Below are positions 27,573 to 35,939 of a DNA stretch of 64,000 nucleotides, piece by piece (positions within the stretch are counted from its first letter, which is position 1; each line of letters begins with the position of its first letter). The stretch is from positions 1,550,001-1,614,000 of the forward strand of contig OZ245737.1 in NCBI GenBank assembly GCA_965227315.1. The letters are read 5' to 3'. Made by a program: the position numbers and the translations under genes. The stretch comes from JANQHS01 sp965227315 (GTDB lineage: Bacteria; Bacteroidota; Bacteroidia; Cytophagales; CCMP332). Under the pieces are notes generated by a model. That model did no database searches and was not told the origin of the DNA. It saw only the letters and a list, made by a program, of their open reading frames with translations.

Positions 27573-27590
27573 ATCCCTAGAAATGGGGAT
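27573..27590 (+). promoter_or_regulatory. Shared palindromic element, copy 1
   Basis: ATCCCT-AGAAAT-GGGGAT, followed by TGACATT. The two six-base arms form an inverted repeat around a six-base A-rich centre (one mismatch). It lies 57 bases before the cysteine-rich lipoprotein gene. Three further copies of the same pattern precede the DUF2235, DUF4430 and small patatin genes. Confidence 0.6.
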
Positions 27591-27647
27591 TGACATTCCT
27601 TCCAGGTCTTAGGACATTTCCCTTACCAATTTGAAAACCCTATTGCT

Positions 27648-27998
27648 ATGAAATATTTGGGCCTATTATTCTCAATACTTCTTCTGTTTGGCTGTGAAAA
27701 GAGGCCGGCAGGGATCGCCAAAGAAAAAGTCAAATCTGTCCTAAAAGAGGCCTCCGCCTGTATGGAAACCTGTGAAGAAGCCAGGATAAGCTGTATAAGG
27801 AACGCTGCCGATCAGCTTTCCGCAGAGCTGGCAGAATGCCCCCAGGGGAATGTGGATGTGTTTATGGAATGTGCCAACAGAAAACTTGACGCATTCAGAA
27901 ACGCGGTGGAAGAATGCAATTCATCGGCAGCCAACTGCAACCGCAACTGCCAGGCCAAATTGAATGCACTACTTGATGAAGGGAAGTCGACGGATTAG
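27648..27998 (+). CDS. Small cysteine-rich lipoprotein
   Basis: I do not recognise this 116-residue protein. A lipoprotein signal (ILLLFGC, Cys16) is followed by a mainly helical, charged domain with eight further cysteines, four in CX3C pairs (CMETCEEARISC, CNSSAANCNRNC), as in disulfide-stapled small helical proteins. It has the shared palindrome 57 bases upstream, like three other genes of the phospholipase cluster. Confidence 0.6.
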   Translation: MKYLGLLFSILLLFGCEKRPAGIAKEKVKSVLKEASACMETCEEARISCIRNAADQLSAELAECPQGNVDVFMECANRKLDAFRNAVEECNSSAANCNRNCQAKLNALLDEGKSTD

Positions 27999-28154
27999 TC
28001 AATTTTCCTTGGAAACAAGGGGTGCACATCCGGCAAACTCTGAAAGATGAGTTAATCAAACAAGAACGGCACAAATCCCGTATGCTATATGCTTGCCGTC
28101 AATGGGTTTCAACTCTTCAATTTCGAAGAACCCGGGAATAGCTTTAAGCAGTAC

Positions 28155-28170
28155 ATTTTTCCTTGACATT
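28155..28170 (+). promoter_or_regulatory. 16-bp element shared with the LuxR-gene promoter region, copy 1
   Basis: ATTTTTCCTTGACATT occurs here, 116 bases before the large patatin start, and again without change at 31192-31207, 85 bases before the LuxR-type gene. TTGACATT also ends copy 1 of the 18-bp palindrome. An exact 16-mer twice in one cluster's gaps suggests a common promoter or activator site. Confidence 0.5.
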
Positions 28171-28286
28171 TTATCATCGAAAACGGACATTGAGTCACAA
28201 ACCCGCTTGCGACTCCGGAGTTTCCCGAAGACGGGGCATTGTTTCACCAAGCATGGATCATTACCAGGTATAATCAGGTTTTTGCT

Positions 28287-31142
28287 ATGAGAGAGAAAGT
28301 CTACACCATTTCAAAAAAAGACCGTCAATTCAACCTGATCGTATTGGCGATTACAGTCGTCCTGATCATAATATACCTCATATTCGAAGCCCTGATAAGC
28401 AAATTCGGATTTCCCGGGTCGGCACATTTCGATCCCGCAGAGCTGAAAAAAAAGATCCTCATTCTGGAAAACACATTGCACAGCTATCATTGGTTTAAAT
28501 GGGCTTTCGCAACGGATTTTTTCTTTGGAGCTTCCCTTCTATTCCTTTTGTTCCGGGTCGCCAAAACCGAACTCAACGGGCGATACCTGGGATTTTACAT
28601 CGTCCTGCTGCTGATCACCCTGGCCGTGGATTATGCCGAGAATATCCTCTACCTGGCCTCAGAGAACTTATGGCTGATGCCGCTCACCGGATGGACCACG
28701 AGCAAATTCATTCTTTATGGCCTCTCTTTCACCGCTTTGATCATTTACTACATCCATTTCACGGCCAAGGATCCCCTGAGAAGGGCCAGGGCAGCTAGAG
28801 CCTTGAGGAACATTGGCTTCTTCATCAAATATGGTTGGATAAGCCTGGTTTTTATTCTGATCATCCTGCTCTTGATGACACAGATGGATCAGGGCATCAC
28901 CCTGGTGGTGGATCTCTTCTTTAGCTGGGTCAATATTGCCTTGTTATTGATCTTTTTGCTTTTCGGAGCCATTGTAGTATCTCATTATCCAGCCTACATG
29001 GAGGCCTTTTATGCGAGGGATCAGAACAGGATCTCCTGGTGTATCCACCCCGTTGGATTCCTGACCGGTCTCACAGGATTCGGATATGTTACCTTCAGCT
29101 ATCCCTGGGATCATAAAAGCGAGATGATGGCCCGGAGAAGGAAACTGTTCAACCAACTGAGGCATTATCTGGGACTCTTCCTGGTCTCCATGTTCATGTA
29201 CATCATCATGTTCGCGGCTCAAGAATCCCAAATGGGCAGGTTTTTCAACCCGAATCTTGCCTACCTCGTTTTTGGGATATCGATCTGGGTTTATCACAAG
29301 GTTGAGAAGAAGTTAAATAGGGGTAAGCATTTTAAGCGAGCTGCCTGGATATCCACAGCACTTTTCCCCATAGCCTTGATTGTCATTGCGTTTTTTCAAT
29401 GGTCCGTCCCCAGCCTCACGGCCATTCTGCTCTACCTGCTTTCTCTGCAATACCTGTTGATCCATATCCGGATCTGGAGGTTTAGGATCTTCTTCCGACG
29501 AGAATGGAAATTCATCAGGATCATATCCATAGCTGGCTTTATCTCTCTTGCCCCTCTCCTGATCTCCAATTTCTTTATCGATAGCGTAGTACAATGGTTC
29601 AACCCCATACTGATCCTTTTCCTCTACCTCATCAATTTTTATGGTTTTGCCATGATCCTGATCAAGCACCTTTTCTTCTACTATGAAAGAAAAAAGGAGG
29701 TCTGTAAAAACGAGCATGCACATCAGATCCACAGGAAGTTCGCAATATATCAGGCCCTTATCCCGGGAATTCTTATTGGAGTCGTCTTAATGACTCAACT
29801 CATACCCCAGGAGGGCAATAAGCTGCATTCTCTTTGTTCCTACACCGTTAACTCGGAACAGGAAGTTGTTCGAAAAGATTATCTGGATCATGTGGCCGCA
29901 CTTAGCAGGGACAGCGCGCAGTCGGTCTTTCAGGTCGCATCCTACGGAGGCGGGTTAAAAGCCGATCTCTGGACATTACTGGTGCTCAATGAACTGCAGA
30001 AAAAAAGCCGGGGAGAGTTCCTTAAAAGAACCCTTTCGATGTCCGGAACATCGGGTGGAATGATCGGACTCGGGAACTATGCTCAACTATGGGCTTCAAA
30101 TGCTCAGGAAACAGAACTGGACAGTAAGATCATCAAGATCCAAGAGGGGATCTATGACATCGGAACCTTCAAGCATCTTACCATCGATATTACCTACCTC
30201 CTTGGCAAGGATCTCATCAGGGAGTACATTCCGACTGCCGGTTGCGGGACCGACCGAAGTACAATAGCTATGCGCCACTATGCCGGCTTGGCCGGTATGG
30301 ATACGGAAGGATGCGTTTTCGAGAGACCCTATTGGGACCACTGGGCATGGATCAACGACAGATCAGGTTATTACCCCCCGCTGATCATTAATTCCTATGC
30401 CACAAGGGGTAATCAGGGTTCCGGACTCTCGCTTGATCTTCAAAAGAAATTTCCCGGAACGATCGATGTGGCGAAACCCATCGATAACAAACAGATCAGC
30501 TACTATGGAGCCTTGTCTACCAGCAACCGGTTTCCCATATTCAGTCCCACGGCCAATATCAGTCAAAAGGGTCATTTTCTGGATGGAGGGTACTTTGACA
30601 ATTCCGGACTGGGTCTAACTCTGTTCTTCCAGGAAGAAATGCTACCGGAAGAGTTCCAGAGAGAACAGATCAAAATTGTGATCATCAACAATAGCAAGAC
30701 TGCTTATATCAAATCACTCTACGATCCCCTGATCAAGGACAAAATGTTGAGGGAAAACTCGGTAGGAGAGATATCCGCAATACTCCAGTCGGTTGCTTCT
30801 ACAGATAAAATGCCAAACTATTTTGAAGACCTTGTTCGTGACCAGTCTATCCATGTTTATCTGCCACATCCGATAAGCTATGCCGACATCATTGCTGCAT
30901 ATCAGGGGGTACCTGCGGTTTCTCCTAAAGATATCTTCCGCATAATGAAAGAATCCAACGACAGAATTTGCGAGGCTCTGGACGACTATGACCCCTATGA
31001 GTTGGAAGCATGGGGTGTTGTTGAACCACCATTGGCCAGGTTGAATTCGATCCCGGCCGTTCGGTTTCAGGAGGCGATGATCAAGAGGCATAAAGGTTCG
31101 ATCATTTCCATTGACTCCATCTGTGATAAGATCCGACCATAA
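28287..31142 (+). CDS. Large integral-membrane patatin-like phospholipase
   Basis: From ATG 28287 the product is 951 residues. The first half has about ten membrane spans (for example residues about 14-36, 68-88, 97-118, 170-195, 205-230, 300-325). The C-terminal half is a patatin domain: oxyanion loop GGGLKAD (about 553-559), nucleophile motif SGTSGGM (Ser near 585) and the catalytic Asp in LDGGYFDNSG (near 765). Patatins hydrolyse acyl esters of phospholipids, and fusion to a multi-span membrane domain would hold the catalytic part at the inner membrane. A TTG at 28239 would add 16 residues; I prefer the ATG. Confidence 0.8.
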   Translation: MREKVYTISKKDRQFNLIVLAITVVLIIIYLIFEALISKFGFPGSAHFDPAELKKKILILENTLHSYHWFKWAFATDFFFGASLLFLLFRVAKTELNGRYLGFYIVLLLITLAVDYAENILYLASENLWLMPLTGWTTSKFILYGLSFTALIIYYIHFTAKDPLRRARAARALRNIGFFIKYGWISLVFILIILLLMTQMDQGITLVVDLFFSWVNIALLLIFLLFGAIVVSHYPAYMEAFYARDQNRISWCIHPVGFLTGLTGFGYVTFSYPWDHKSEMMARRRKLFNQLRHYLGLFLVSMFMYIIMFAAQESQMGRFFNPNLAYLVFGISIWVYHKVEKKLNRGKHFKRAAWISTALFPIALIVIAFFQWSVPSLTAILLYLLSLQYLLIHIRIWRFRIFFRREWKFIRIISIAGFISLAPLLISNFFIDSVVQWFNPILILFLYLINFYGFAMILIKHLFFYYERKKEVCKNEHAHQIHRKFAIYQALIPGILIGVVLMTQLIPQEGNKLHSLCSYTVNSEQEVVRKDYLDHVAALSRDSAQSVFQVASYGGGLKADLWTLLVLNELQKKSRGEFLKRTLSMSGTSGGMIGLGNYAQLWASNAQETELDSKIIKIQEGIYDIGTFKHLTIDITYLLGKDLIREYIPTAGCGTDRSTIAMRHYAGLAGMDTEGCVFERPYWDHWAWINDRSGYYPPLIINSYATRGNQGSGLSLDLQKKFPGTIDVAKPIDNKQISYYGALSTSNRFPIFSPTANISQKGHFLDGGYFDNSGLGLTLFFQEEMLPEEFQREQIKIVIINNSKTAYIKSLYDPLIKDKMLRENSVGEISAILQSVASTDKMPNYFEDLVRDQSIHVYLPHPISYADIIAAYQGVPAVSPKDIFRIMKESNDRICEALDDYDPYELEAWGVVEPPLARLNSIPAVRFQEAMIKRHKGSIISIDSICDKIRP

Positions 31143-31191
31143 AATTCAGGGATGAATATTGGTTAAAACCGGATCATATAAAAAAAATCAT

Positions 31192-31207
31192 ATTTTTCCT
31201 TGACATT
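31192..31207 (+). promoter_or_regulatory. 16-bp element shared with the large-patatin promoter region, copy 2
   Basis: The same ATTTTTCCTTGACATT as at 28155-28170, here inside an AT-rich gap before the LuxR-type gene (start 31293). ATCGAAA follows both copies, after 5 and 10 bases respectively, so promoter spacing may differ. Confidence 0.5.
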
Positions 31208-31292
31208 GTAAATAATTATCGAAATATTCGTTTAAGTATGCGCTCGTGGATCATGAAGATCTGAGCTGCGGGTGTTTTGCCTTGACGAACCA

Positions 31293-31568
31293 ATGAGCAA
31301 CAGCTTTGAAATCCGTACCAATTCAAGGCAGGAATTCAACGCCCTCAAACATGACGCTGATTCTGTCTGCGGCCTTAAACTCACAAGGCGCGAATTTGAT
31401 GTGTTGATCAAAATCGTAGATGGATATTCCAACCAGGAGATCGCCGAGCAACTCTGCATCAGTCATCACACCGTCATTACACACCGAAAACATCTGATTG
31501 AAAAATTTCAGGCGCGGAACACGGCTCAGATGGTCAAAAATGCCTGTAGAATATTTGCATTTGAGTAG
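31293..31568 (+). CDS. Orphan LuxR-type helix-turn-helix protein
   Basis: A 91-residue protein whose C-terminal 60 residues are a LuxR/GerE HTH: LTRREFDVLIKIVDGYSNQE, then IAEQLCISHHTVITHRKHLI. The N-terminal 30 residues carry no receiver or ligand domain, so it is a free-standing DNA-binding unit. It lies in the middle of the phospholipase cluster. LuxR-type proteins bind interrupted palindromes, making it the best candidate for the shared 18-bp elements (inference). An upstream GTG at 31272 would add seven residues. Confidence 0.85.
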   Translation: MSNSFEIRTNSRQEFNALKHDADSVCGLKLTRREFDVLIKIVDGYSNQEIAEQLCISHHTVITHRKHLIEKFQARNTAQMVKNACRIFAFE

Positions 31569-31642
31569 TCTCTCCGCTCATCAAAGGGTCATGATCAATG
31601 ACCGTCTCTCCAAGGGCACTGCCCAAGAATTTTCCAGTAAAA

Positions 31643-31660
31643 ATCCTCATAAATGAGGAT
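31643..31660 (+). promoter_or_regulatory. Shared palindromic element, copy 2 (perfect)
   Basis: ATCCTC-ATAAAT-GAGGAT, a perfect inverted repeat with six-base arms and centre, followed by GTTCAAG. It lies 132 bases before the DUF2235 start used here. If a longer frame from 31598 were translated, the element would fall inside coding sequence, which favours the inner start. Confidence 0.6.
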
Positions 31661-31792
31661 GTTCAAGTTGATTTTTATTCAAATCTTAGGAGGTTGTTTT
31701 CGATAATCGCTTCAGCATTGAAAGAACAGCGCCCGAAAAATGAATTAAGCCCAAGCGAAAAAGAACAGGAACCAGCCTACATTCAAAGATCT

Positions 31793-32812
31793 ATGTCCAA
31801 AAACATTCTCGTATTCTCAGACGGCACCGGCCAAAAAGGCGGAAAAGGGATCAACACCAATGTGTACAAGCTCTTCAACATGGTGGAGAACAGAACTCCG
31901 AGACAGATCGCCTTTTATGATCCCGGGCTGGGCACGGACTGGCGCAAGGTCACCGGCTCGATGAGCGGAGGTGGGATCAGCAAGAACCTGCTGCAATGCT
32001 ATCGCTTCATTTTTGAGAATTACCAGGCAGGAGATAAGATCTTTCTATTCGGATTCAGTCGTGGAGCAGCCACCGTCAGAAGCCTTTCAGCCTTTATCAA
32101 CCTCTTCGGCATACTGCCCAAGTCCAGAGAAGATCTGATCCGCAAGGCCTATAAGATCTACAGGGGCAGGAACCCAAACCGAAAAAAAAACAGGGCGGAT
32201 GAGTTGATCGCCAGACACCATACCATGAAGGCCGATGTGGATTTTATCGGTGTCTGGGATACGGTTGCGGCTCTTGGTCTTCCTTTCAAATGGGCTTCGG
32301 TGTTGCTTGACAATGTTGCCAAACACCGGTTTCATGACTTCAAGCTTAGTGATTCGGTATTGATCGCCCGACATGCCCTGGCCATCGATGACGAACGCAA
32401 GACCTTCCATCCCGTGGTCTGGGATCCCTTGGGGAAGGATGATCCCCGGGAACGCTTGAAACAGGTTTGGTTTTGCGGTATGCATACCGATGTAGGTGGA
32501 GGATATGAAAGCACCGATCTTTCCAACATCACTCTGCGATGGATGATCGATGAGGCCAAAGAATATGGTTTGAAGATCTATGAACCTTCCGATGCATACC
32601 AAAGATTATCCGAGGCTAAAGTTGAACCCAATGGTCATATGGAGGATTCCCGTTCCGGAATGGCAAGGTTTTTCCGCAAGAAAGTCCGAAGCTGGGAAGT
32701 TGCAAAGCATGGTCCTCCGGACATCCATGAGACGGTCTTTCAGCGTACCAAGAATCAGCAAAACGAAGACAAGCCGCCTTATAATCCCTGGATACTCAAA
32801 TTAGTCAAATAG
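31793..32812 (+). CDS. DUF2235 alpha/beta hydrolase (phospholipase-like)
   Basis: From ATG 31793 the product is 339 residues. It starts ILVFSDGTGQKGGKGINTNV and has the nucleophile elbow FGFSRGAATV (Ser near 89) and VWDTVAALG near 147, the pattern of DUF2235 hydrolases. This family includes the Tle1 phospholipase effectors of type VI secretion, but no secretion genes are nearby and there is no signal peptide, so it is probably cytosolic. It belongs to the group with the shared palindrome, with two patatins, so lipid acyl-ester hydrolysis is a common theme. Confidence 0.85.
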   Translation: MSKNILVFSDGTGQKGGKGINTNVYKLFNMVENRTPRQIAFYDPGLGTDWRKVTGSMSGGGISKNLLQCYRFIFENYQAGDKIFLFGFSRGAATVRSLSAFINLFGILPKSREDLIRKAYKIYRGRNPNRKKNRADELIARHHTMKADVDFIGVWDTVAALGLPFKWASVLLDNVAKHRFHDFKLSDSVLIARHALAIDDERKTFHPVVWDPLGKDDPRERLKQVWFCGMHTDVGGGYESTDLSNITLRWMIDEAKEYGLKIYEPSDAYQRLSEAKVEPNGHMEDSRSGMARFFRKKVRSWEVAKHGPPDIHETVFQRTKNQQNEDKPPYNPWILKLVK

Positions 32813-32834
32813 TTCCGTATATCTGAGCACCAAA

Positions 32835-32852
32835 ATCCTCATAAAAGGGGAT
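32835..32852 (+). promoter_or_regulatory. Shared palindromic element, copy 3
   Basis: ATCCTC-ATAAAA-GGGGAT, followed by TGAC, as in copy 1. One arm position differs from a perfect inverted repeat. It is 22 bases after the DUF2235 stop and 209 bases before the DUF4430-like gene; both copies 2 and 3 are followed by TCAAATCTT at a short distance. Confidence 0.6.
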
Positions 32853-33061
32853 TGACTATGTCGATCAAATCTTCCTCCTTGTGATTTGAATAAAGTTGCC
32901 CATTGGCTGGTTGAGAAGACTATGCAAAGCCGGATGGGAACGACATATTCAATGCCGATATGGCGATGCAATATGTTAAGTACCCGAATATCAATACATC
33001 GCATAAAGCATCACACCAACAGGTATATGAGAATTTTTACTGCATTACCCATCTAATCAAA

Positions 33062-33571
33062 ATGACTAAAACCATGAAAACACTATCTAGCTTTATCCTA
33101 ACAGCGCTGCTTGTAACATACGCGATTGCAAACAGCAATGCACAATGCACCAGCTGCAGTCCCTGGAATGGTGCAACTGTTCAAATTGAATACACCGATA
33201 CATACGGAAGTCTGGAGATTCAAAATGTCCCATATTACACCGGCATGAATGTTACTGTCGCCATGCTCAATTCCAAGTGTGTTCAGTCCTATTCATACGG
33301 CGTGCTCACTTTTTGTCCCTACGGAAACTACCTGAATACCGTGAACGGCTATGGAGGAAGCGCCATTGGCTATTGGCAACTTAGCGTTAACGGAGCCATA
33401 AGCCCAACAGGAATGGATTATACGGTTCTGAATGCCGGCGACCAGATCTCATGGAATTTCATTGTCACATCCGAAGATGATATGGCTAAGGCTAACAAAG
33501 AGAAGAGCAAGGGAGACCAAAGTCATCAGGAAATGATGCAGAACATGCATTTAACGATGCGTAATAGATGA
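33062..33571 (+). CDS. Secreted DUF4430-like protein
   Basis: From ATG 33062 the product is 169 residues with a signal peptide (about 1-26, AIANSNAQ). The mature domain has cysteines at its start (CTSCSPW) and a GYWQLSVNGAISPTGMDYTV segment with the following LNAGDQISWNF, the last strands of the DUF4430 (transcobalamin C-terminal-like) fold, which is linked to ligand binding at the surface. The C-terminal 30 residues are a charged tail. An inner ATG at 33074 is possible. It shares an upstream palindrome with three neighbours. Confidence 0.7.
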   Translation: MTKTMKTLSSFILTALLVTYAIANSNAQCTSCSPWNGATVQIEYTDTYGSLEIQNVPYYTGMNVTVAMLNSKCVQSYSYGVLTFCPYGNYLNTVNGYGGSAIGYWQLSVNGAISPTGMDYTVLNAGDQISWNFIVTSEDDMAKANKEKSKGDQSHQEMMQNMHLTMRNR

Positions 33572-33845
33572 ATGCTCTAATCTGAAACGAATTACCCTAC
33601 ATATGGGAAACCAGACATCAAAGAAAATAGCAAGTATTTGCTTGTGTTAAGAACTTAGTAGAAAAGCTTATCGAGATGTTTACAATCTTGAAAGCAGCAT
33701 TGAAACCTAAAATCATTTATAACGTGGCTAAAAGCTACTTTTGAACACAAATAGAAAAGGAGCGAATGTATAACATGAGTCCGCTGCAGAAAAAATGCAA
33801 CTGACTAGAATTTCCAAAAAAGCATAGTATTTTTCGAATCTCAAG

Positions 33846-34469
33846 ATGTCAAAATATAATATCCATAATATTGACAACAGGAGTCTATTTGAAGGAGCAA
33901 AATTATGTGTTAGAAACGCAGCAAATTTATACGAAAAGGCAATCAGTATTGAAGATGAAAATAATTATGGTACATCAAATTCCTTATTGATTCTTTCAAT
34001 TGAAGAGGCTATTAAATCCGTTTTATTGATGGCAAAGTCGCTAAATCTAGAAATCTTATTTGATATTGAACCCGTTCTTAGAAATCACCTGAAGAAACAC
34101 GAGCAAGACAGAGAATTCTTTACAGTACTTCTAGCCATTAAAACAATGCTATTGCCGTTTTCAAAAAAACCACCAATTAGGAAATTTTTTGAAATCATTA
34201 TTGAACTAAACTCCCTTTTTTCAAAAAATGAAAAGGAGAGATTTTCAAAATGGTGGGAAAATGCCAATATCAAGAAAAACCAAGGGCTGTATGTTGATTT
34301 AAAAGATGGAGAATGGATAAGCCCAGATAAGACAACCAAAGAAGATTATTTCACCTCTAGGGATATAGCATACAATTTTTTTCATATGCTTTCGTATATA
34401 AAAGATTTAGAATGGGAAGACTATGAAGAATTATCCAAGAACAACAAAAACTATACTCCTAGGCTCTAA
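33846..34469 (+). CDS. AbiV-type abortive infection protein (HEPN fold)
   Basis: A 207-residue protein. SLFEGAKLCVRNAANLYEKA followed by NSLLILSIEEAIKSVLLMAK matches the AbiV family, whose N-terminal pattern is N...L..dA..L and a later EE(A/L)xK. AbiV proteins are HEPN-related and stop phage multiplication in Lactococcus by shutting down translation. The gene is visibly more AT-rich than every neighbour and has no partner gene, so it looks acquired. A 273-base gap with no recognised gene precedes it; I see only a weak CCCTACATATGGG dyad and a TATTTTTC -7-like sequence there. Confidence 0.78.
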   Translation: MSKYNIHNIDNRSLFEGAKLCVRNAANLYEKAISIEDENNYGTSNSLLILSIEEAIKSVLLMAKSLNLEILFDIEPVLRNHLKKHEQDREFFTVLLAIKTMLLPFSKKPPIRKFFEIIIELNSLFSKNEKERFSKWWENANIKKNQGLYVDLKDGEWISPDKTTKEDYFTSRDIAYNFFHMLSYIKDLEWEDYEELSKNNKNYTPRL

Positions 34470-34486
34470 ATCCATAATAAGCTCGT

Positions 34487-34536
34487 AGAATTTTCGGATA
34501 CTCATTTCTTTCCTTGGCTCAAATTCCGAAAATTCT
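34487..34536 (+). terminator. Perfect 12-bp inverted repeat between convergent genes
   Basis: AGAATTTTCGGA (34487-34498) is exactly complementary to TCCGAAAATTCT (34525-34536), loop 26 bases. It lies between the stops of AbiV and the small patatin, which converge here, so a bidirectional terminator is the natural reading. There is no long T-run, so it may instead protect the 3' ends. Confidence 0.55.
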
Positions 34537-34610
34537 TTCCCGAACCATCAACCTACTCTCATCTGCACTTTTAGTGATAAATTGAGCCGAGAAATACATA
34601 CGGATAGAAA

Positions 34611-35660
34611 TTATGCATTACGAATCAGCGAATCCACAATAGCTTCTATTGTCTTCTTGTACTTTTTAGCGCTGCGCTCTCCTGCTTCCTTCAACTTTGT
34701 CAAGTTCTTCTTCTTGGCATTATCCATGGCTCCGTCCGCATCACCAATCACGGGATCAATACGATAATAATGCTCCGGAGTATTGGTGGTCTGCCAGATC
34801 TGCCTGAGCTGGTAATCGACCGTATCCGCCACCCCGCCCATCATGATATTGATCACCGGCTTGATCCACTCAACAGCTCCCCAGTCCTTGGCCTTGTTGT
34901 AGGTATAATGGCTCTCGGAACTCGCTGTCCCGACCGAAACAATGATCATATCCTTGGCGGTCGGATGCTGGTTGATCCTCTTGTCATTCTTGCGAACGTT
35001 CCTTTTCAGCTGCTTGAAGGTCATGGTCCTCGCCTCCGAATAAGCACAGAGTGCCGGGTTGTTCACAAAAACCCCACCATCGATCAATGGCAGCCTCACC
35101 TTCTTCCCGTTCTGCACCAGGGCACACTCGAAGTAGGTTGGCGCGGCTGAAGTTGCCCTGGCAGCCTTCCAGGCCGCCACCTCATAGCCTTTATCCCTTT
35201 TGGCCTTATGGGACTTAAAGAAATAGGGATCGGCATTCTTGATGTCATATGAGCTGATCAGAGTCGGGCGCAGCAATTGGGACATCATGGTCTTGCCAAA
35301 ATAATCCTTCAACGCCTTCTCCAGGTTTTGATGCGGATACTTCTCATCCCACATGCCTTTTCCCGATTTTATGGCCTTACCCAGTGGGATTTTAAAGATA
35401 TCAGTTCCCCTCTCCATATAGAGATTTACGGCCTCTTCGGCGCTGTATTTTGGTCTGCCGTTCTTGTCCGGGATCAGCAGAGCTATGGCCAGTATGCCAC
35501 CGGTACTGGTGCCGGCGATCAGATCAAAGTAATCTGCAAGCCTGGCTTCCGGCCTTTTGGTTTGCTTTTGGATCTCTTTCTCCAGGGCCGCCAAAACGGT
35601 TCCGGAGATCACTCCTCGTATACCACCACCATCGAGGGAAAGAATGCGCACTTTTTTCAT
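34611..35660 (-). CDS. Patatin-like phospholipase (CapV-like length)
   Basis: From ATG 35660 the product is 349 residues. The patatin signatures are LDGGGIRGVISG (residues 9-20, oxyanion loop), AGTSTGG (Ser52 nucleophile) and the catalytic Asp194 in LIDGGVFVNN. Single-domain soluble patatins of this length include CapV, the membrane-degrading effector of some CBASS systems, and general lipid hydrolases. No cyclic nucleotide synthase is present nearby, so a CBASS role is not supported by context. The gene is divergent from a copy of the shared palindrome and convergent with AbiV. Confidence 0.88.
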   Translation of the reverse strand: MKKVRILSLDGGGIRGVISGTVLAALEKEIQKQTKRPEARLADYFDLIAGTSTGGILAIALLIPDKNGRPKYSAEEAVNLYMERGTDIFKIPLGKAIKSGKGMWDEKYPHQNLEKALKDYFGKTMMSQLLRPTLISSYDIKNADPYFFKSHKAKRDKGYEVAAWKAARATSAAPTYFECALVQNGKKVRLPLIDGGVFVNNPALCAYSEARTMTFKQLKRNVRKNDKRINQHPTAKDMIIVSVGTASSESHYTYNKAKDWGAVEWIKPVINIMMGGVADTVDYQLRQIWQTTNTPEHYYRIDPVIGDADGAMDNAKKKNLTKLKEAGERSAKKYKKTIEAIVDSLIRNA

Positions 35661-35706
35661 AGAGTTATGCCTTTCAACAAAGAGAACCAATGACTAAGAG
35701 AAATCA

Positions 35707-35724
35707 ATCCCCATTTCTGATGAT
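35707..35724 (-). promoter_or_regulatory. Shared palindromic element, copy 4
   Basis: Minus strand: ATCATC-AGAAAT-GGGGAT, followed by TGATTT. AGAAATGGGGATTGA is identical to copy 1 over 15 bases. It sits 46 bases before the small-patatin start, in the same orientation relative to its gene as the other three. The remaining 215 bases to the DUF3124 gene show no other feature. Confidence 0.6.
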
Positions 35725-35939
35725 TTTTATTAAAGGCATATACGATAAACTGTTCTTAGTCATTAATGCAACACTTCTTTTCGGGATTCTAAAGAAGTAC
35801 TTTAAGCGGGTGGCAATCACAAGTAGTCCTACGAAAGGCTTGAGCCCAAACTTCTTGCTTGTAGGTTTTGTTAGCTACCTAAACCATCACACAAGCCTAA
35901 TCTGAAATTCTCTAAATTGCTTTATCAAAGCTGGAAACC

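Noticed and set aside
31598..31792. N-terminal extension of the DUF2235 hydrolase from ATG 31598
   Set aside because: The added 65 residues do not resemble the family, and the stretch contains the perfect 18-bp palindrome shared with other promoters, so it is better read as an upstream region.
31793..32812. DUF2235 protein as a type VI secretion effector (Tle1)
   Set aside because: No VgrG, PAAR, Hcp or immunity gene is present nearby.
33593..33612. CCCTACATATGGG as another copy of the shared palindrome before AbiV
   Set aside because: Arms are shorter and spacing differs; it is far from the AbiV start.
34611..35660. Small patatin as part of a CBASS system
   Set aside because: Length and motifs fit CapV, but no CD-NTase, HORMA or TRIP13 gene was seen within 30 kb, so only the family name is used.
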